A stretch of DNA of 64,000 nt from Mycolicibacterium iranicum. GTDB taxonomy: Bacteria > Actinomycetota > Actinomycetes > Mycobacteriales > Mycobacteriaceae. Under the pieces are notes generated by a model. That model made no database searches and had not been told where the DNA came from. It saw only the letters and a program-made list of their open reading frames with translations. The stretch lies in contig NZ_LWCS01000087.1 of NCBI RefSeq assembly GCF_001650495.1, forward strand, positions 1 to 64,000, written 5' to 3'. Position numbers and translations under genes: made by a program. This document shows positions 25,937-34,305 of the stretch, piece after piece. How positions within the stretch are numbered: the first letter of the stretch is position 1; the number at the start of each line of letters is the position of its first letter.

Positions 25937-26626
25937 TCAGCGCGTCTGATCCTGCGGTTCGCCCGGGCGTGGCGACCGGTCCCTGCTGTTGTAGGCCAAC
26001 CAGCCGGTGATGCCTGCCACCAAGAAAGACGCGACCCCGAGCCAGATCGCCGCACCGGTGAACGACCGCGCGCTGGGGTCGGTATAGCGCGCTTGGGCGT
26101 TCATCGTGCTGACCACACCCGGCCGCAATTTCCATTCGACGACCGACGAGGAGATCTGGTCGCCGTTTGTGGACGTCACCTCGCCGGGAAAGGCGACCGA
26201 CAGAGAGACGTCGGCCTCGGGGTCGCTCAGAGACGTGAGGTCGGCGCGGCCTTCCAGGATCACGAGGTCACCGGCCCGCCGCAGCGAGATGTCCACGCCG
26301 GCGGCGTCGCGGTTCATGCTCGCGAGCTGGGGGAGTTCGGCGAACGTGAGGTCGGAGAACACGGCCTGCGAGCCGACGTAGTCGTCGCGGCTGTACTCGG
26401 ACACGGCCACCTTCTGCGCGAAGGGCAGGTTGTTGAGCAGCTGGGGGCCCTTGTCGTTGTCGTCACGTGGGATGGCTGCCGCGACGATCTGGCCGGACAC
26501 CCGGTCGTCGGGGGACACCGTGATCGATGCTCTGATTCGCACACACCCGATCAGCGAAGGCGCCACCACAAACAGCAACAGGACCAGCGCGAGAAGCCGT
26601 CGGCGGGTGCGGTGACGATTCAGCAC
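25937..26626 (-). CDS. lppM: Lipoprotein LppM
   Basis: A 229-residue lipoprotein: Arg-rich start, hydrophobic core and the lipobox LIGC (acylated Cys near residue 28), then a beta-rich domain and a C-terminal membrane segment (GAAIWLGVASFLVAGITGWLA) with a short tail. M. tuberculosis LppM (Rv2171, 227 residues) affects phagosomal events and can bind PIMs. I chose the GTG at 26626, which gives the family length; the longer frame upstream has no signal character. In M. tuberculosis a metF-like gene (Rv2172c) lies between idsA2 and lppM; it is absent here. Confidence 0.87.
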   Translation of the reverse strand: MLNRHRTRRRLLALVLLLFVVAPSLIGCVRIRASITVSPDDRVSGQIVAAAIPRDDNDKGPQLLNNLPFAQKVAVSEYSRDDYVGSQAVFSDLTFAELPQLASMNRDAAGVDISLRRAGDLVILEGRADLTSLSDPEADVSLSVAFPGEVTSTNGDQISSSVVEWKLRPGVVSTMNAQARYTDPSARSFTGAAIWLGVASFLVAGITGWLAYNSRDRSPRPGEPQDQTR

Positions 26627-26679
26627 CTGGTCATCGTGCCAGATGGCCACAGCATTTGAGTTCAGAGAGTCATCAGCTT

Positions 26680-27270
26680 TCAGAGAGGGAGGGCACGGCC
26701 CAGAATGGCGAATGGGCGAGGGTCGCCCGCAAAGTGGTAGCCGCGAATGATGTCGGTGAATCCGAGGCGACGGTAGAGGCGCCACGCGCGATTGGCCTCT
26801 CCGTTGATCTCCGGTGTGGACAGCAGCACGTGCTGCTCTGTCCGGTCGACGAGCAGTCGGCGGATCAGTGCCTCACCGAGGCCGCGGCCCTGGGCCTTGG
26901 GGTGGATGTGAAGCTCGGTGAGCTCGAAATAGCTGGTCATGAGCTCGGAGATCCGCGCGCCGTCAGCGCCGCTGCGCCGCAGGCCGGACACCACCTGTTG
27001 CTGCCACCATTGGTCGGGCGCCCCGCAGTAGCCGTAGGCGACACCGAGCAGCGGCGCGGTCGTCGGCGGCGCCTCCGCGATCGCGTCATCAGGCACGTCG
27101 ACCGCGGCGACCGCTTTCCACCCCCGCCGGCGGATGTGCTCCAGCCACATCGATGCCCGCTGATCTTCGGTGCCCCGCGGGTATCGCATGGCGTCGACGT
27201 AGACCGCGAGAGCGTCGCCGAGACGCTGCTGCATGTCTTCTGGCGACAGATCGATCAGACGTGTCGCCAA
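26680..27270 (-). CDS. GNAT-family N-acetyltransferase (Rv2170-like)
   Basis: A 196-residue GNAT enzyme. The acetyl-CoA pyrophosphate loop is HPKAQGRGLGEALIRRL (pattern QxxGxG/A) at about residues 123-139, followed by the conserved helix-strand ending RLYRRLGFTDI. The start is TTG at 27270, preceded by GGGAGAGG. Rv2170 has been reported to acetylate lysines, including on isocitrate dehydrogenase; substrate transfer to this homologue is inference. lppM starts 53 bp downstream, probably in the same transcript. Confidence 0.85.
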   Translation of the reverse strand: MATRLIDLSPEDMQQRLGDALAVYVDAMRYPRGTEDQRASMWLEHIRRRGWKAVAAVDVPDDAIAEAPPTTAPLLGVAYGYCGAPDQWWQQQVVSGLRRSGADGARISELMTSYFELTELHIHPKAQGRGLGEALIRRLLVDRTEQHVLLSTPEINGEANRAWRLYRRLGFTDIIRGYHFAGDPRPFAILGRALPL

Positions 27271-27483
27271 GTGTCTGCCTCTCCCGAAGGTCGATGGTGC
27301 GGCCGACCTCCATTATCGGGAAGACCATGCGCTGCTTCGCGCGGGCGGTGCACGTCATAGAATCGTGCGACGAACAAGGTGGTACGGCTCAGATTCAGCT
27401 CGTATCATTGTTGTTAAGTGCCCGTACACGCGGGCACACCTGACTTTGAACGACTGCCACGCCCCGGCAAGAGGGAGGGACGA

Positions 27484-27885
27484 ATGCCACTCTCCGATCA
27501 TGAGCAGCGCATGCTCGACCAGATCGAGAGCGCGCTCTATGCCGAGGACCCCAAGTTCGCGTCGAGCGTTCGTGGTGGGACTCTGCGGGCGCCGTCCACT
27601 CGGCGCCGGCTGCAGGGAGCAGCGTTGTTCGTGCTCGGCCTCGCGATGCTCGTGGCCGGTGTGGCGTTCAAGGCGACAATGATCGGAAGTTTCCCGATCC
27701 TCTCTGTCATCGGCTTCATCGTGATGTTCGGCGGCGTCGTCTTCGCCATCACGGGACCTCGGGTCGGCAAGGGCGATCGCCTCCCCGATGATGTCTCGGC
27801 TCAGCGGCAGAAGCGCACCAAAGGCAACGGTGGATCGTTCACCAGTCGGATGGAGGACCGCTTCCGTCGTCGCTTCGACGAGTAG
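27484..27885 (+). CDS. DUF3040-family small membrane protein (Rv2169c-like)
   Basis: A 133-residue protein with the DUF3040 opening MPLSDHEQRMLDQIESALY, a positively charged linker and two adjacent membrane segments (about residues 43-61 and 67-85), then a basic, flexible tail. The ATG follows GAGGGAGGGACG. Function unknown; it is conserved in actinobacteria just upstream of the dcw cluster. A hairpin with 7-bp arms (GTGCCCG/CGGGCAC, 27419-27438) lies in the leader and an intrinsic terminator follows the gene. Confidence 0.88.
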   Translation: MPLSDHEQRMLDQIESALYAEDPKFASSVRGGTLRAPSTRRRLQGAALFVLGLAMLVAGVAFKATMIGSFPILSVIGFIVMFGGVVFAITGPRVGKGDRLPDDVSAQRQKRTKGNGGSFTSRMEDRFRRRFDE

Positions 27886-27903
27886 CCGGTAGTTCGAACC
27901 ACA

Positions 27904-27935
27904 AGGGGCGGCCCATAGGGCTGCCCCTCTTTTTT
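27904..27935 (+). terminator. Intrinsic terminator after the DUF3040 gene
   Basis: An 11-bp stem with one G-T pair (AGGGGCGGCCC at 27904-27914, GGGCTGCCCCT at 27918-27928) is followed by a T-rich run (27928-27935), a textbook Rho-independent terminator and unusually good for this genome. It separates the DUF3040 gene from dcw control elements. Confidence 0.85.
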
Positions 27936-27955
27936 GCCCCACCGTGCCCCACCGC
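27936..27955 (-). promoter_or_regulatory. Distal, inverted pair of MraZ-box-like repeats
   Basis: Read on the minus strand, GTGGGGCAC and GTGGGGCAA occur 10-11 bp apart, essentially the same element as the proximal array before mraZ but inverted and about 165 bp farther upstream. Similarity to MraZ boxes is read directly; binding is inferred. Confidence 0.5.
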
Positions 27956-28100
27956 GGCCCCTGTTGTGCCTTTTCGCGCCGATGAGCTGGGCTTTTGCGG
28001 CGGGCTCTTCGCGGTGTGTCGCTACGGGAGGCGGGGCGCACAAGCGCATTCGACCTGTTGGTGGGGAGGGAAGTGAAACGCCGTCCACTATTTGGAGCAA

Positions 28101-28130
28101 AGTGGGGCAATGTGGGGTAAAGTGGCGGAC
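28101..28130 (+). promoter_or_regulatory. MraZ operator: three GTGGG boxes with 10-bp spacing overlapping the dcw promoter
   Basis: AGTGGGGCAA, TGTGGGGTAA and AGTGGCGGAC follow each other with exact 10-bp period. MraZ is known to repress its own operon by binding direct TGGGN repeats of this spacing. The second and third boxes overlap a possible -10 (TAAAGT, 28118-28123), which fits autorepression. Another GTGGGG lies at 28061-28066. Confidence 0.8.
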
Positions 28131-28179
28131 AACGGAGCGACCGGGGTTCCGTTGCAGGAAGGGACTGCGAGGTGACGAG

Positions 28180-28614
28180 ATGTTCTTCGGCACCTACACA
28201 CCCAAGCTCGATGACAAAGGGCGACTGACGTTGCCCGCCAAGTTCCGCGACGCGCTGGCAGGAGGGTTGATGGTCACCAAAAGCCAAGATCACAGCCTTG
28301 CTGTCCACCCGAGGGCCGACTTCGAGGAGATGGTCGCCGAGATCTCCGCGAAGGCCAAGCGGGGCAATCCCCAGGCTCGGGCCTACCTGCGCAACCTGGC
28401 CGCCAGTACCGACGAGCAATACCCGGATGCACAAGGCCGCATCACCCTCTCCGCAGAACACCGGCGCTACGCAAACCTGACCAAGGAGTGCGTGGTGACG
28501 GGTTCGATCGGGTTCCTGGAAATCTGGGACGCCCAGGCATGGCAGGACTACCAGGAGCTTCACGAAGAGAACTTCTCCGCGGCCAGCGATGAAGCACTCG
28601 GCGACATTCTCTGA
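28180..28614 (+). CDS. mraZ: Transcriptional regulator MraZ
   Basis: A 144-residue regulator with two AbrB-like half-domains: FFGTYTPKLDDKGRLTLPAK at the start and YPDAQGRITLSAEHR in the middle, each carrying the D-x-x-G-R signature. MraZ forms a ring and binds tandem boxes upstream of its own gene, visible here. The ATG is preceded by GAGGTGA at correct spacing. The 3' end overlaps the proposed rsmH start by 26 bp. First gene of the dcw cluster. Confidence 0.95.
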   Translation: MFFGTYTPKLDDKGRLTLPAKFRDALAGGLMVTKSQDHSLAVHPRADFEEMVAEISAKAKRGNPQARAYLRNLAASTDEQYPDAQGRITLSAEHRRYANLTKECVVTGSIGFLEIWDAQAWQDYQELHEENFSAASDEALGDIL

Positions 28615-29713
28615 TCTGGCCACCGGCCCGCAGGCCCGTGCCGTGCGGCCTCTGCCCGAACCGGCCCTGACGTACTTCCCCGACGTCAGGTCCGTGCACT
28701 CGGGCAGGGACCTCACTGCAGGGGCCGCCTCAAACTCACAGAGTGCAGCGATGGTGGACGAGCCTCATATCCCGGTCCTTCTCGACCGATGCGTCGAATT
28801 GCTCGCACCGGCCCTGACTCGCACGAGCGACGACGGGACGGGTGCGACTCTGGTCGACGCGACGCTGGGTGCCGGCGGGCATTCCGAGCGGTTTCTCAGT
28901 CAGTTTCCCGGCGTGCGCGTCATCGGCCTCGATCGCGACCCCGATGCGCTTCGGATTGCCGGCGAGCGCCTGGCCCCGTTCGGTGATCGGGTGACGCTGA
29001 TGCGCACACGCTACGACGGCATCGCCGAAGCGGTGGTCGCGCACGGCGGACGTGTCGACGCGATCCTGTTCGATCTCGGCGTGTCGTCCATGCAGCTCGA
29101 CAGGGCCGAGCGCGGCTTCTCGTATTCGGCCGACGCGCCGCTGGACATGCGGATGGATTCCGGATCCGATCTGACCGCCGCCCAGATCCTCAACTCCTAC
29201 GACGAGAAGGCGCTCGCGCGGGTGCTGCGGGAGTACGGCGAAGAGAAGTTCGCCGGACGGATCGCGTCATACATCGTGCGTCGCCGCGCGACGACACCGT
29301 TCGCCACCACCGGCGAGCTGGTGGAGTTGCTCTACGACGCGATCCCGGCGCCGGCACGGCGCACCGGCGGCCACCCGGCCAAGCGCACATTCCAGGCACT
29401 GCGCATCGAGGTCAACGCCGAACTCGAGTCGCTGCGACTCGCCCTACCCGCCGCTCTGCACGTGCTGCGGCCCCACGGTCGCGTCGCGGTGATGGCCTAC
29501 CAGTCGCTGGAGGACCGGATCGTCAAGACCGCGTTCGCCGCCGCCACCGCGTCCCGGACACCGCCGGGGCTGCCCGTCGAGTTGCCCGGCCATGGGCCCG
29601 AGTTCGTGGCGCTCACCCGGGGCGCTGAGCGAGCCGACGCCGAAGAGATCGAACGCAATCCGAGAAGCGCCCCGGTCCGGTTGCGCGCAGTGGAGAAAGT
29701 TGGGGGACAGTAG
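28589..29713 (+). CDS. rsmH: 16S rRNA (cytosine-1402 N4)-methyltransferase RsmH (MraW)
   Basis: A 374-residue SAM-dependent methyltransferase that modifies C1402 of 16S rRNA. The SAM site LVDATLGAGGHSERFL, the DRDP motif, FDLGVSSMQLD and KRTFQALRIEVN are all present. An N-terminal extension of about 55 residues precedes the usual HIPVLL start; part of it (ALTYFPDVRSVHSGRDL) resembles the M. tuberculosis extension I remember, so I keep the ATG at 28589, which overlaps mraZ. GTG 28643 is an alternative. ftsL follows after 2 bp. Confidence 0.93.
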   Translation: MKHSATFSDLATGPQARAVRPLPEPALTYFPDVRSVHSGRDLTAGAASNSQSAAMVDEPHIPVLLDRCVELLAPALTRTSDDGTGATLVDATLGAGGHSERFLSQFPGVRVIGLDRDPDALRIAGERLAPFGDRVTLMRTRYDGIAEAVVAHGGRVDAILFDLGVSSMQLDRAERGFSYSADAPLDMRMDSGSDLTAAQILNSYDEKALARVLREYGEEKFAGRIASYIVRRRATTPFATTGELVELLYDAIPAPARRTGGHPAKRTFQALRIEVNAELESLRLALPAALHVLRPHGRVAVMAYQSLEDRIVKTAFAAATASRTPPGLPVELPGHGPEFVALTRGAERADAEEIERNPRSAPVRLRAVEKVGGQ

Positions 29714-29715
29714 CG

Positions 29716-30777
29716 ATGAAGGCAAAGAAGCCAACGCGCACCACGGCGACCGGTTCGGCCCGCTCTCGCGGGTCGGCCAAGAAGCCGCAGGCCAAACGTA
29801 AGAGCAGGGGCGTGCGCGAGACCAAGCGTGTCCCCGTCGACACGCAGCCCCGTGGCGGGCGCAAGGCGGCCCGCGACGCACGCCCGGCGCGTTCGGCGCC
29901 GCGGACCACACCGATCGCGCGACCCGCCGACGCTCCGGCGCGTCCGAAGAGCGCCAGCCAGGCCAAGGCTCGCGCCAAAGCGCGGAAAGCCAAGGCACCG
30001 AAGGTCGTCCGGCCACCACTTCGTGAGCGGCTTCTCGTCAAGCTTGCCTCGGTAGAGCTGAACCCGCGCACGCTCGTGTCGCGGGTGCCGTTTGTCGTGC
30101 TGGTGATCTCGGCGCTGGGGGTCGGCCTCGGGGTGACGTTGTGGCTGTCGACGGACGCCGCCGAGCGGTCATATCAGCTCGGCAATGCTCGCGAGCTCAA
30201 CCAGGCTCTGATGCAACAGAAGGAAGCACTTGAGCGTGACGTACTGCAGGCCCAGGCTGCGCCCGCGCTCGCCGAGGCGGCCCGGGAACTGGGCATGATC
30301 CCGTCGCGGGACACCGCCCACCTGGTGCAGGACCCGACGGGGAACTGGGTGGTCGTCGGCACCCCGAAACCGGCCGAAGGTGTTCCGCCGCCGCCGCTCA
30401 ACGCGCCGCTGGCGGATCCGGCGCCCCCGGTGCCCCCGGCGCCCCGCGTCGTGGAACCGCGAGAGGTGCCGGTGCGTGTCCCGTCCACCGTCACCCCGCT
30501 CGGCGTTCCGGCTGCTCCCGTCGCCCCGGGTGTTGAAGTGCCGCATGCGGTTTCAGGACAGCTGCCAATTCCCGGGCCGGTGCAGGCTCCTGTCGCCCAA
30601 CCGCCGGTGCCTCCGGTCGCGCCTCTGGAGGCCGGGCTGCCGGGCACTCCGGTCGGACCGGTTGCGCCACTGGGCACCGAACAGTTCGCGCCCACAGTGC
30701 CCACCGCTCCTGTGCCCACGGTGCCTGTGGCCCCCGTGGCGCCCATGGCACCCGCTGCGCCCGGGGCTCCCGCGTGA
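29716..30777 (+). CDS. ftsL: Cell division protein FtsL-like (Rv2164c-like)
   Basis: A 353-residue single-pass protein in the FtsL position. The first ~110 residues are very rich in Lys, Arg and Ala (cytosolic), one membrane segment follows (FVVLVISALGVGLGVTLWL), then a leucine-zipper-like helix (QLGNARELNQALMQQKEALE) and a Pro/Val/Ala-rich C-terminal tail of about 150 residues. The short helix is the FtsL/FtsB interaction region of the divisome. The long proline-rich tail is larger than in typical FtsL. The stop overlaps pbpB as GTGA. Confidence 0.85.
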   Translation: MKAKKPTRTTATGSARSRGSAKKPQAKRKSRGVRETKRVPVDTQPRGGRKAARDARPARSAPRTTPIARPADAPARPKSASQAKARAKARKAKAPKVVRPPLRERLLVKLASVELNPRTLVSRVPFVVLVISALGVGLGVTLWLSTDAAERSYQLGNARELNQALMQQKEALERDVLQAQAAPALAEAARELGMIPSRDTAHLVQDPTGNWVVVGTPKPAEGVPPPPLNAPLADPAPPVPPAPRVVEPREVPVRVPSTVTPLGVPAAPVAPGVEVPHAVSGQLPIPGPVQAPVAQPPVPPVAPLEAGLPGTPVGPVAPLGTEQFAPTVPTAPVPTVPVAPVAPMAPAAPGAPA

Positions 30778-32717
30778 GCCGCGCAGCGAAGCCCGGCAAG
30801 GCCGTCGCGAAGGTCGCGCCCAAGGGCGCTGCCAAGGCGCCGAACCAGGAACACTCAGCGCGGGCCAGGCGCACTCGCCAACCGCTGCCCCAGAACGGTT
30901 TGCGCAGTGCGTCCTTCGTGTTCCGCCATCGTGCGGGGAACGCGGTCATCTTCCTGCTCCTGGTGGTGGCTGCGGCGCAGCTGTTCACGCTGCAGGTTCC
31001 CAAAGCAGAAGGGTTGCGTGCGGAAGCGGCGGGGCAGTTGAAGGTCACCGACATCGATCCTGCACTGCGCGGATCCATCGTCGACCGCAACGGAGACAAG
31101 TTGGCGTTCACCACCGAGGCCAGGGCATTGACGTTCCAGCCGGTGAAGGTTCGTAAGCTTTTGGAAGAGGCCTTCCAACAAGGTGGTGAGCAGTCCGACG
31201 AGGCGCCCGAGCCCGATGCGCGCCTTCGTGAGATCGCTGCGGAGATCTCGCAGCGGCTCGGCAACAAGCCCGACACCGCGACGGTGCTCAAAAAGCTGCG
31301 CAGCAACGAGACTTTCGTGTATCTGGCCCGTGCGGTCGACCCGACGATCGCCGATGCGATCATCGCGAAGTTCCCCGAAGTGGGCGCAGAGCGCCAGGAT
31401 CTGCGCCAGTACCCCGGCGGTGTGCTGGCCGCCAACATCATCGGCGGTATCGACTGGGATGGCCACGGCCTTCTCGGCCTTGAGGATTCGATGGACTCGG
31501 TGCTGGCCGGCACCGACGGTTCGGTGACCTATGACCGAGGTTCCGACGGTGTGGTGATCCCCGGCAGTTACCGCAACCGCCACGACGCCGTCAACGGGTC
31601 GACGGTCACGCTGACCATCGACGACGACATCCAGTTCTACGTGCAGCAGCAGGTGCAGCTCGCCAAGGACGCATCGGGCGCCAAGAACGCCTCCGCGGTT
31701 GTCCTCGACGCCAAAACCGGTGAGGTGCTGGCGATGTCGAACGACAACACGTTCAACCCGGCCCAGGACATCAGCCGCCAGGAGAACCGGCAGCTGGGCA
31801 ACTTGCCGGTGTCGTCCCCGTTCGAGCCGGGCTCGGTGAACAAGATGATCACCGCGGCTGCCGTCATCGAGAACAAGCTGACCACCCCCGACGAGGTGCT
31901 GCAGGTCCCCGGATCGATCAATATGGGCGGCGTCACCGTCGGCGACGCGTGGGAACACGGCACCATGCCCTACACCACCACGGGTGTCTTCGGGAAGTCG
32001 TCCAACGTCGGCACGCTGATGCTGGCTCAGCGGCTCGGGCCGGAAAAGTACGCGGAGATGCTGACGATGTTCGGGCTCGGCCAGCGCACCGGTGTGGGTC
32101 TACCCGGCGAGAGTTCGGGCCTGGTGCCGCCGATCGATCAGTGGTCGGGCAGCACCTTCTCCAACCTGCCTATCGGACAGGGCCTTTCGATGACTCTGCT
32201 GCAGATGACGGGCATCTACCAGACCATCGCCAACGACGGCGTGCGGGTACCGCCGCGCATCATCAAAGAGACCGTCGCACCGGACGGCACCGCCACCGCC
32301 GAACCCCGGCCCGAAGGCATCCGCGTGGTGTCGGCCGAGACCGCTCGCACCGTGCGCGACATGTTCCGGGCGGTCGTGCAGCGCGATCCGATGGGCGTGC
32401 AGCAGGGAACGGGTCCGCAGGCCGCGGTCGAGGGCTATCAGATCGCCGGGAAGACAGGTACCGCCCAGCAGATCAACCCGGCCTGCGGTTGCTACTACAG
32501 CGACGTCTACTGGATCACCTTCGCCGGCATGGCGCCTGCGGACGATCCGCGCTATGTCATCGGTGTGATGCTCGACGCGCCGCACCGCGCGGCGGACGGC
32601 TCGCCGGGTTCGTCGGCCGCGCCGCTGTTCCACAACATTGCGTCCTGGCTGCTACGTCGGGAGAACGTGCCGCTCTCTGCCGATCCGGGTGCGCGGCTGA
32701 CACTTCAAGCGGGCTGA
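30774..32717 (+). CDS. pbpB: Septal penicillin-binding protein PbpB (FtsI, PBP3)
   Basis: A 647-residue class B transpeptidase that cross-links septal peptidoglycan with FtsW. A basic N-terminus and one membrane segment (about 55-72) precede the dimerisation domain and the transpeptidase domain, with the active site Ser354 in SVNK, the SSN triad and KTGT at 560-563. The GTG start overlaps ftsL as GTGA. In M. tuberculosis four extra genes (Rv2159c-Rv2162c) separate pbpB from murE; here murE follows after 64 bp. Confidence 0.96.
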   Translation: MSRAAKPGKAVAKVAPKGAAKAPNQEHSARARRTRQPLPQNGLRSASFVFRHRAGNAVIFLLLVVAAAQLFTLQVPKAEGLRAEAAGQLKVTDIDPALRGSIVDRNGDKLAFTTEARALTFQPVKVRKLLEEAFQQGGEQSDEAPEPDARLREIAAEISQRLGNKPDTATVLKKLRSNETFVYLARAVDPTIADAIIAKFPEVGAERQDLRQYPGGVLAANIIGGIDWDGHGLLGLEDSMDSVLAGTDGSVTYDRGSDGVVIPGSYRNRHDAVNGSTVTLTIDDDIQFYVQQQVQLAKDASGAKNASAVVLDAKTGEVLAMSNDNTFNPAQDISRQENRQLGNLPVSSPFEPGSVNKMITAAAVIENKLTTPDEVLQVPGSINMGGVTVGDAWEHGTMPYTTTGVFGKSSNVGTLMLAQRLGPEKYAEMLTMFGLGQRTGVGLPGESSGLVPPIDQWSGSTFSNLPIGQGLSMTLLQMTGIYQTIANDGVRVPPRIIKETVAPDGTATAEPRPEGIRVVSAETARTVRDMFRAVVQRDPMGVQQGTGPQAAVEGYQIAGKTGTAQQINPACGCYYSDVYWITFAGMAPADDPRYVIGVMLDAPHRAADGSPGSSAAPLFHNIASWLLRRENVPLSADPGARLTLQAG

Positions 32718-32781
32718 CAATCGGGTCGAGCACAGCGACGGGCAGATGGCAGGCCTGGTCGGTCGGTACTGTGTCAAAGCC

Positions 32782-34305
32782 ATGAATCTGCGCCCCAGCC
32801 ACCCCGTCGGTCTGTCGCTGGGCGAGTTGTCCGGTCTGGTGTCCGCGGTGGCGGCCGGCAAGAGTCCCATCCCTGAGGTCCACATCACCGGCGTCACGCT
32901 GCGCGGGCAGGACGCGCGGCCCGGTGACCTGTTCGCCGCGCTGCCCGGATCCCGGGCGCATGGGGCCCGGTATGCGGCCGACGCCGTCGAGCGGGGCGCG
33001 GTCGCGGTGCTGACCGACGAGGACGGGGTGGCCGAGTGCGACGGGCTGGGTGTGCCGATCGTGGTGCACCCGCAGCCGCGCGCGGCACTGGGAGAAGTCG
33101 CCGCCGCCGTCTACGGCCGGCCCTCCGAGCATCTGCGGGTCATCGGTGTGACCGGTACATCCGGAAAGACGACGACCACCTATCTGGTCGAGGCAGGCCT
33201 GCGCGCCGCGGATCGGGTGGCTGGGCTGATCGGTACCGTCGGCGTCAGGATCGACGGCCGCCAGCAGCAGGGTGGCTTGACCACGCCGGAAGCACCCGAA
33301 CTCCAGGCGCTGCTGGCGGTCATGCTCGAACAGGGGGTGGATACCGTCGTGATGGAGGTGTCCAGTCACGCACTGACCCTCGGCCGCGTCGACGGCGTGT
33401 CGTTCGCCGTCGGCGGCTTCACCAATCTGTCGCGGGATCACCTCGACTTCCACCCGACGATGGAGGACTACTTCGACGCCAAGGCGCGACTGTTCGATCC
33501 GGCTTCACCGACGCACGCCGCGCAGTCGGTCGTCTGCATCGACGACGAGTGGGGCCGGGCGATGGCGGCGCGTGCAGGGAAAGCGGTGACCGTGAGTGCG
33601 ACAGGTCCGGCCGACTGGCGGGTGGAGGACATCCGCCGCGGCAACCGCTCCTCGGCCGACGGGGGCGCGCAGGATTTCCTCGCCGTTGACCCTGCCGGGG
33701 TGCACCACCGGCTGCAGATCGGGCTTCCAGGCAGCTACAACGTGGCCAACTGCCTGCTGGCGGTGGCACTGCTGGATGAGGTGGGCGTGTCGCCGGAACA
33801 GGCCGCACCGGGACTGCGCGCCGCGACCGTGCCCGGCCGCCTGGAGACCGTGGACCGCGGCCAGCCGTTCCTGGCGCTCGTCGACTACGCGCACAAGCCG
33901 GGCGCGTTGCGCGCCGTACTGCAGACCCTTCGCGATCAGGGCGAGGGCCGGCTGGCGGTCGTGTTCGGCGCCGGCGGCAACCGGGACGCCGGGAAACGCG
34001 AGCCGATGGGCCGGGTGGCCGCCGAGCTGGCGGACCTTGTGGTCGTGACCGACGACAATCCGCGCGACGAGGATCCCGCCGCCATTCGCGCAGCGATCAT
34101 GGCAGGCGCCGCCGGTGCGGCGGCGGAGGTGGTCGAAATCGGTGACCGGCGCACCGCGATCGATCACGCGGTGGCGTGGGCGCGGGCAGGGGACATCGTG
34201 TTGATCGCAGGCAAAGGCCACGAGGCGGGCCAGACCAGCAAGGGGGAGACGCGGCCCTTCGACGACCGCGACGAGCTGGCCGCGGCGCTGGAGGCGCGAC
34301 GGTGA
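32782..34305 (+). CDS. murE: UDP-MurNAc-tripeptide ligase MurE (meso-diaminopimelate adding)
   Basis: A 507-residue ATP-dependent ligase. Domain 1 begins LSLGELSGLV; domain 2 has the P-loop GTSGKTTTTYLVE and the HLDFH motif; domain 3 carries DNPRDE, the signature of enzymes that add meso-diaminopimelate, not lysine. The ATG at 32782 is chosen; earlier in-frame codons give an unsupported 12-residue tail. A TACTGT element (32767-32772) upstream could be a secondary promoter inside the cluster. The stop overlaps murF as GTGA. Confidence 0.95.
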   Translation: MNLRPSHPVGLSLGELSGLVSAVAAGKSPIPEVHITGVTLRGQDARPGDLFAALPGSRAHGARYAADAVERGAVAVLTDEDGVAECDGLGVPIVVHPQPRAALGEVAAAVYGRPSEHLRVIGVTGTSGKTTTTYLVEAGLRAADRVAGLIGTVGVRIDGRQQQGGLTTPEAPELQALLAVMLEQGVDTVVMEVSSHALTLGRVDGVSFAVGGFTNLSRDHLDFHPTMEDYFDAKARLFDPASPTHAAQSVVCIDDEWGRAMAARAGKAVTVSATGPADWRVEDIRRGNRSSADGGAQDFLAVDPAGVHHRLQIGLPGSYNVANCLLAVALLDEVGVSPEQAAPGLRAATVPGRLETVDRGQPFLALVDYAHKPGALRAVLQTLRDQGEGRLAVVFGAGGNRDAGKREPMGRVAAELADLVVVTDDNPRDEDPAAIRAAIMAGAAGAAAEVVEIGDRRTAIDHAVAWARAGDIVLIAGKGHEAGQTSKGETRPFDDRDELAAALEARR

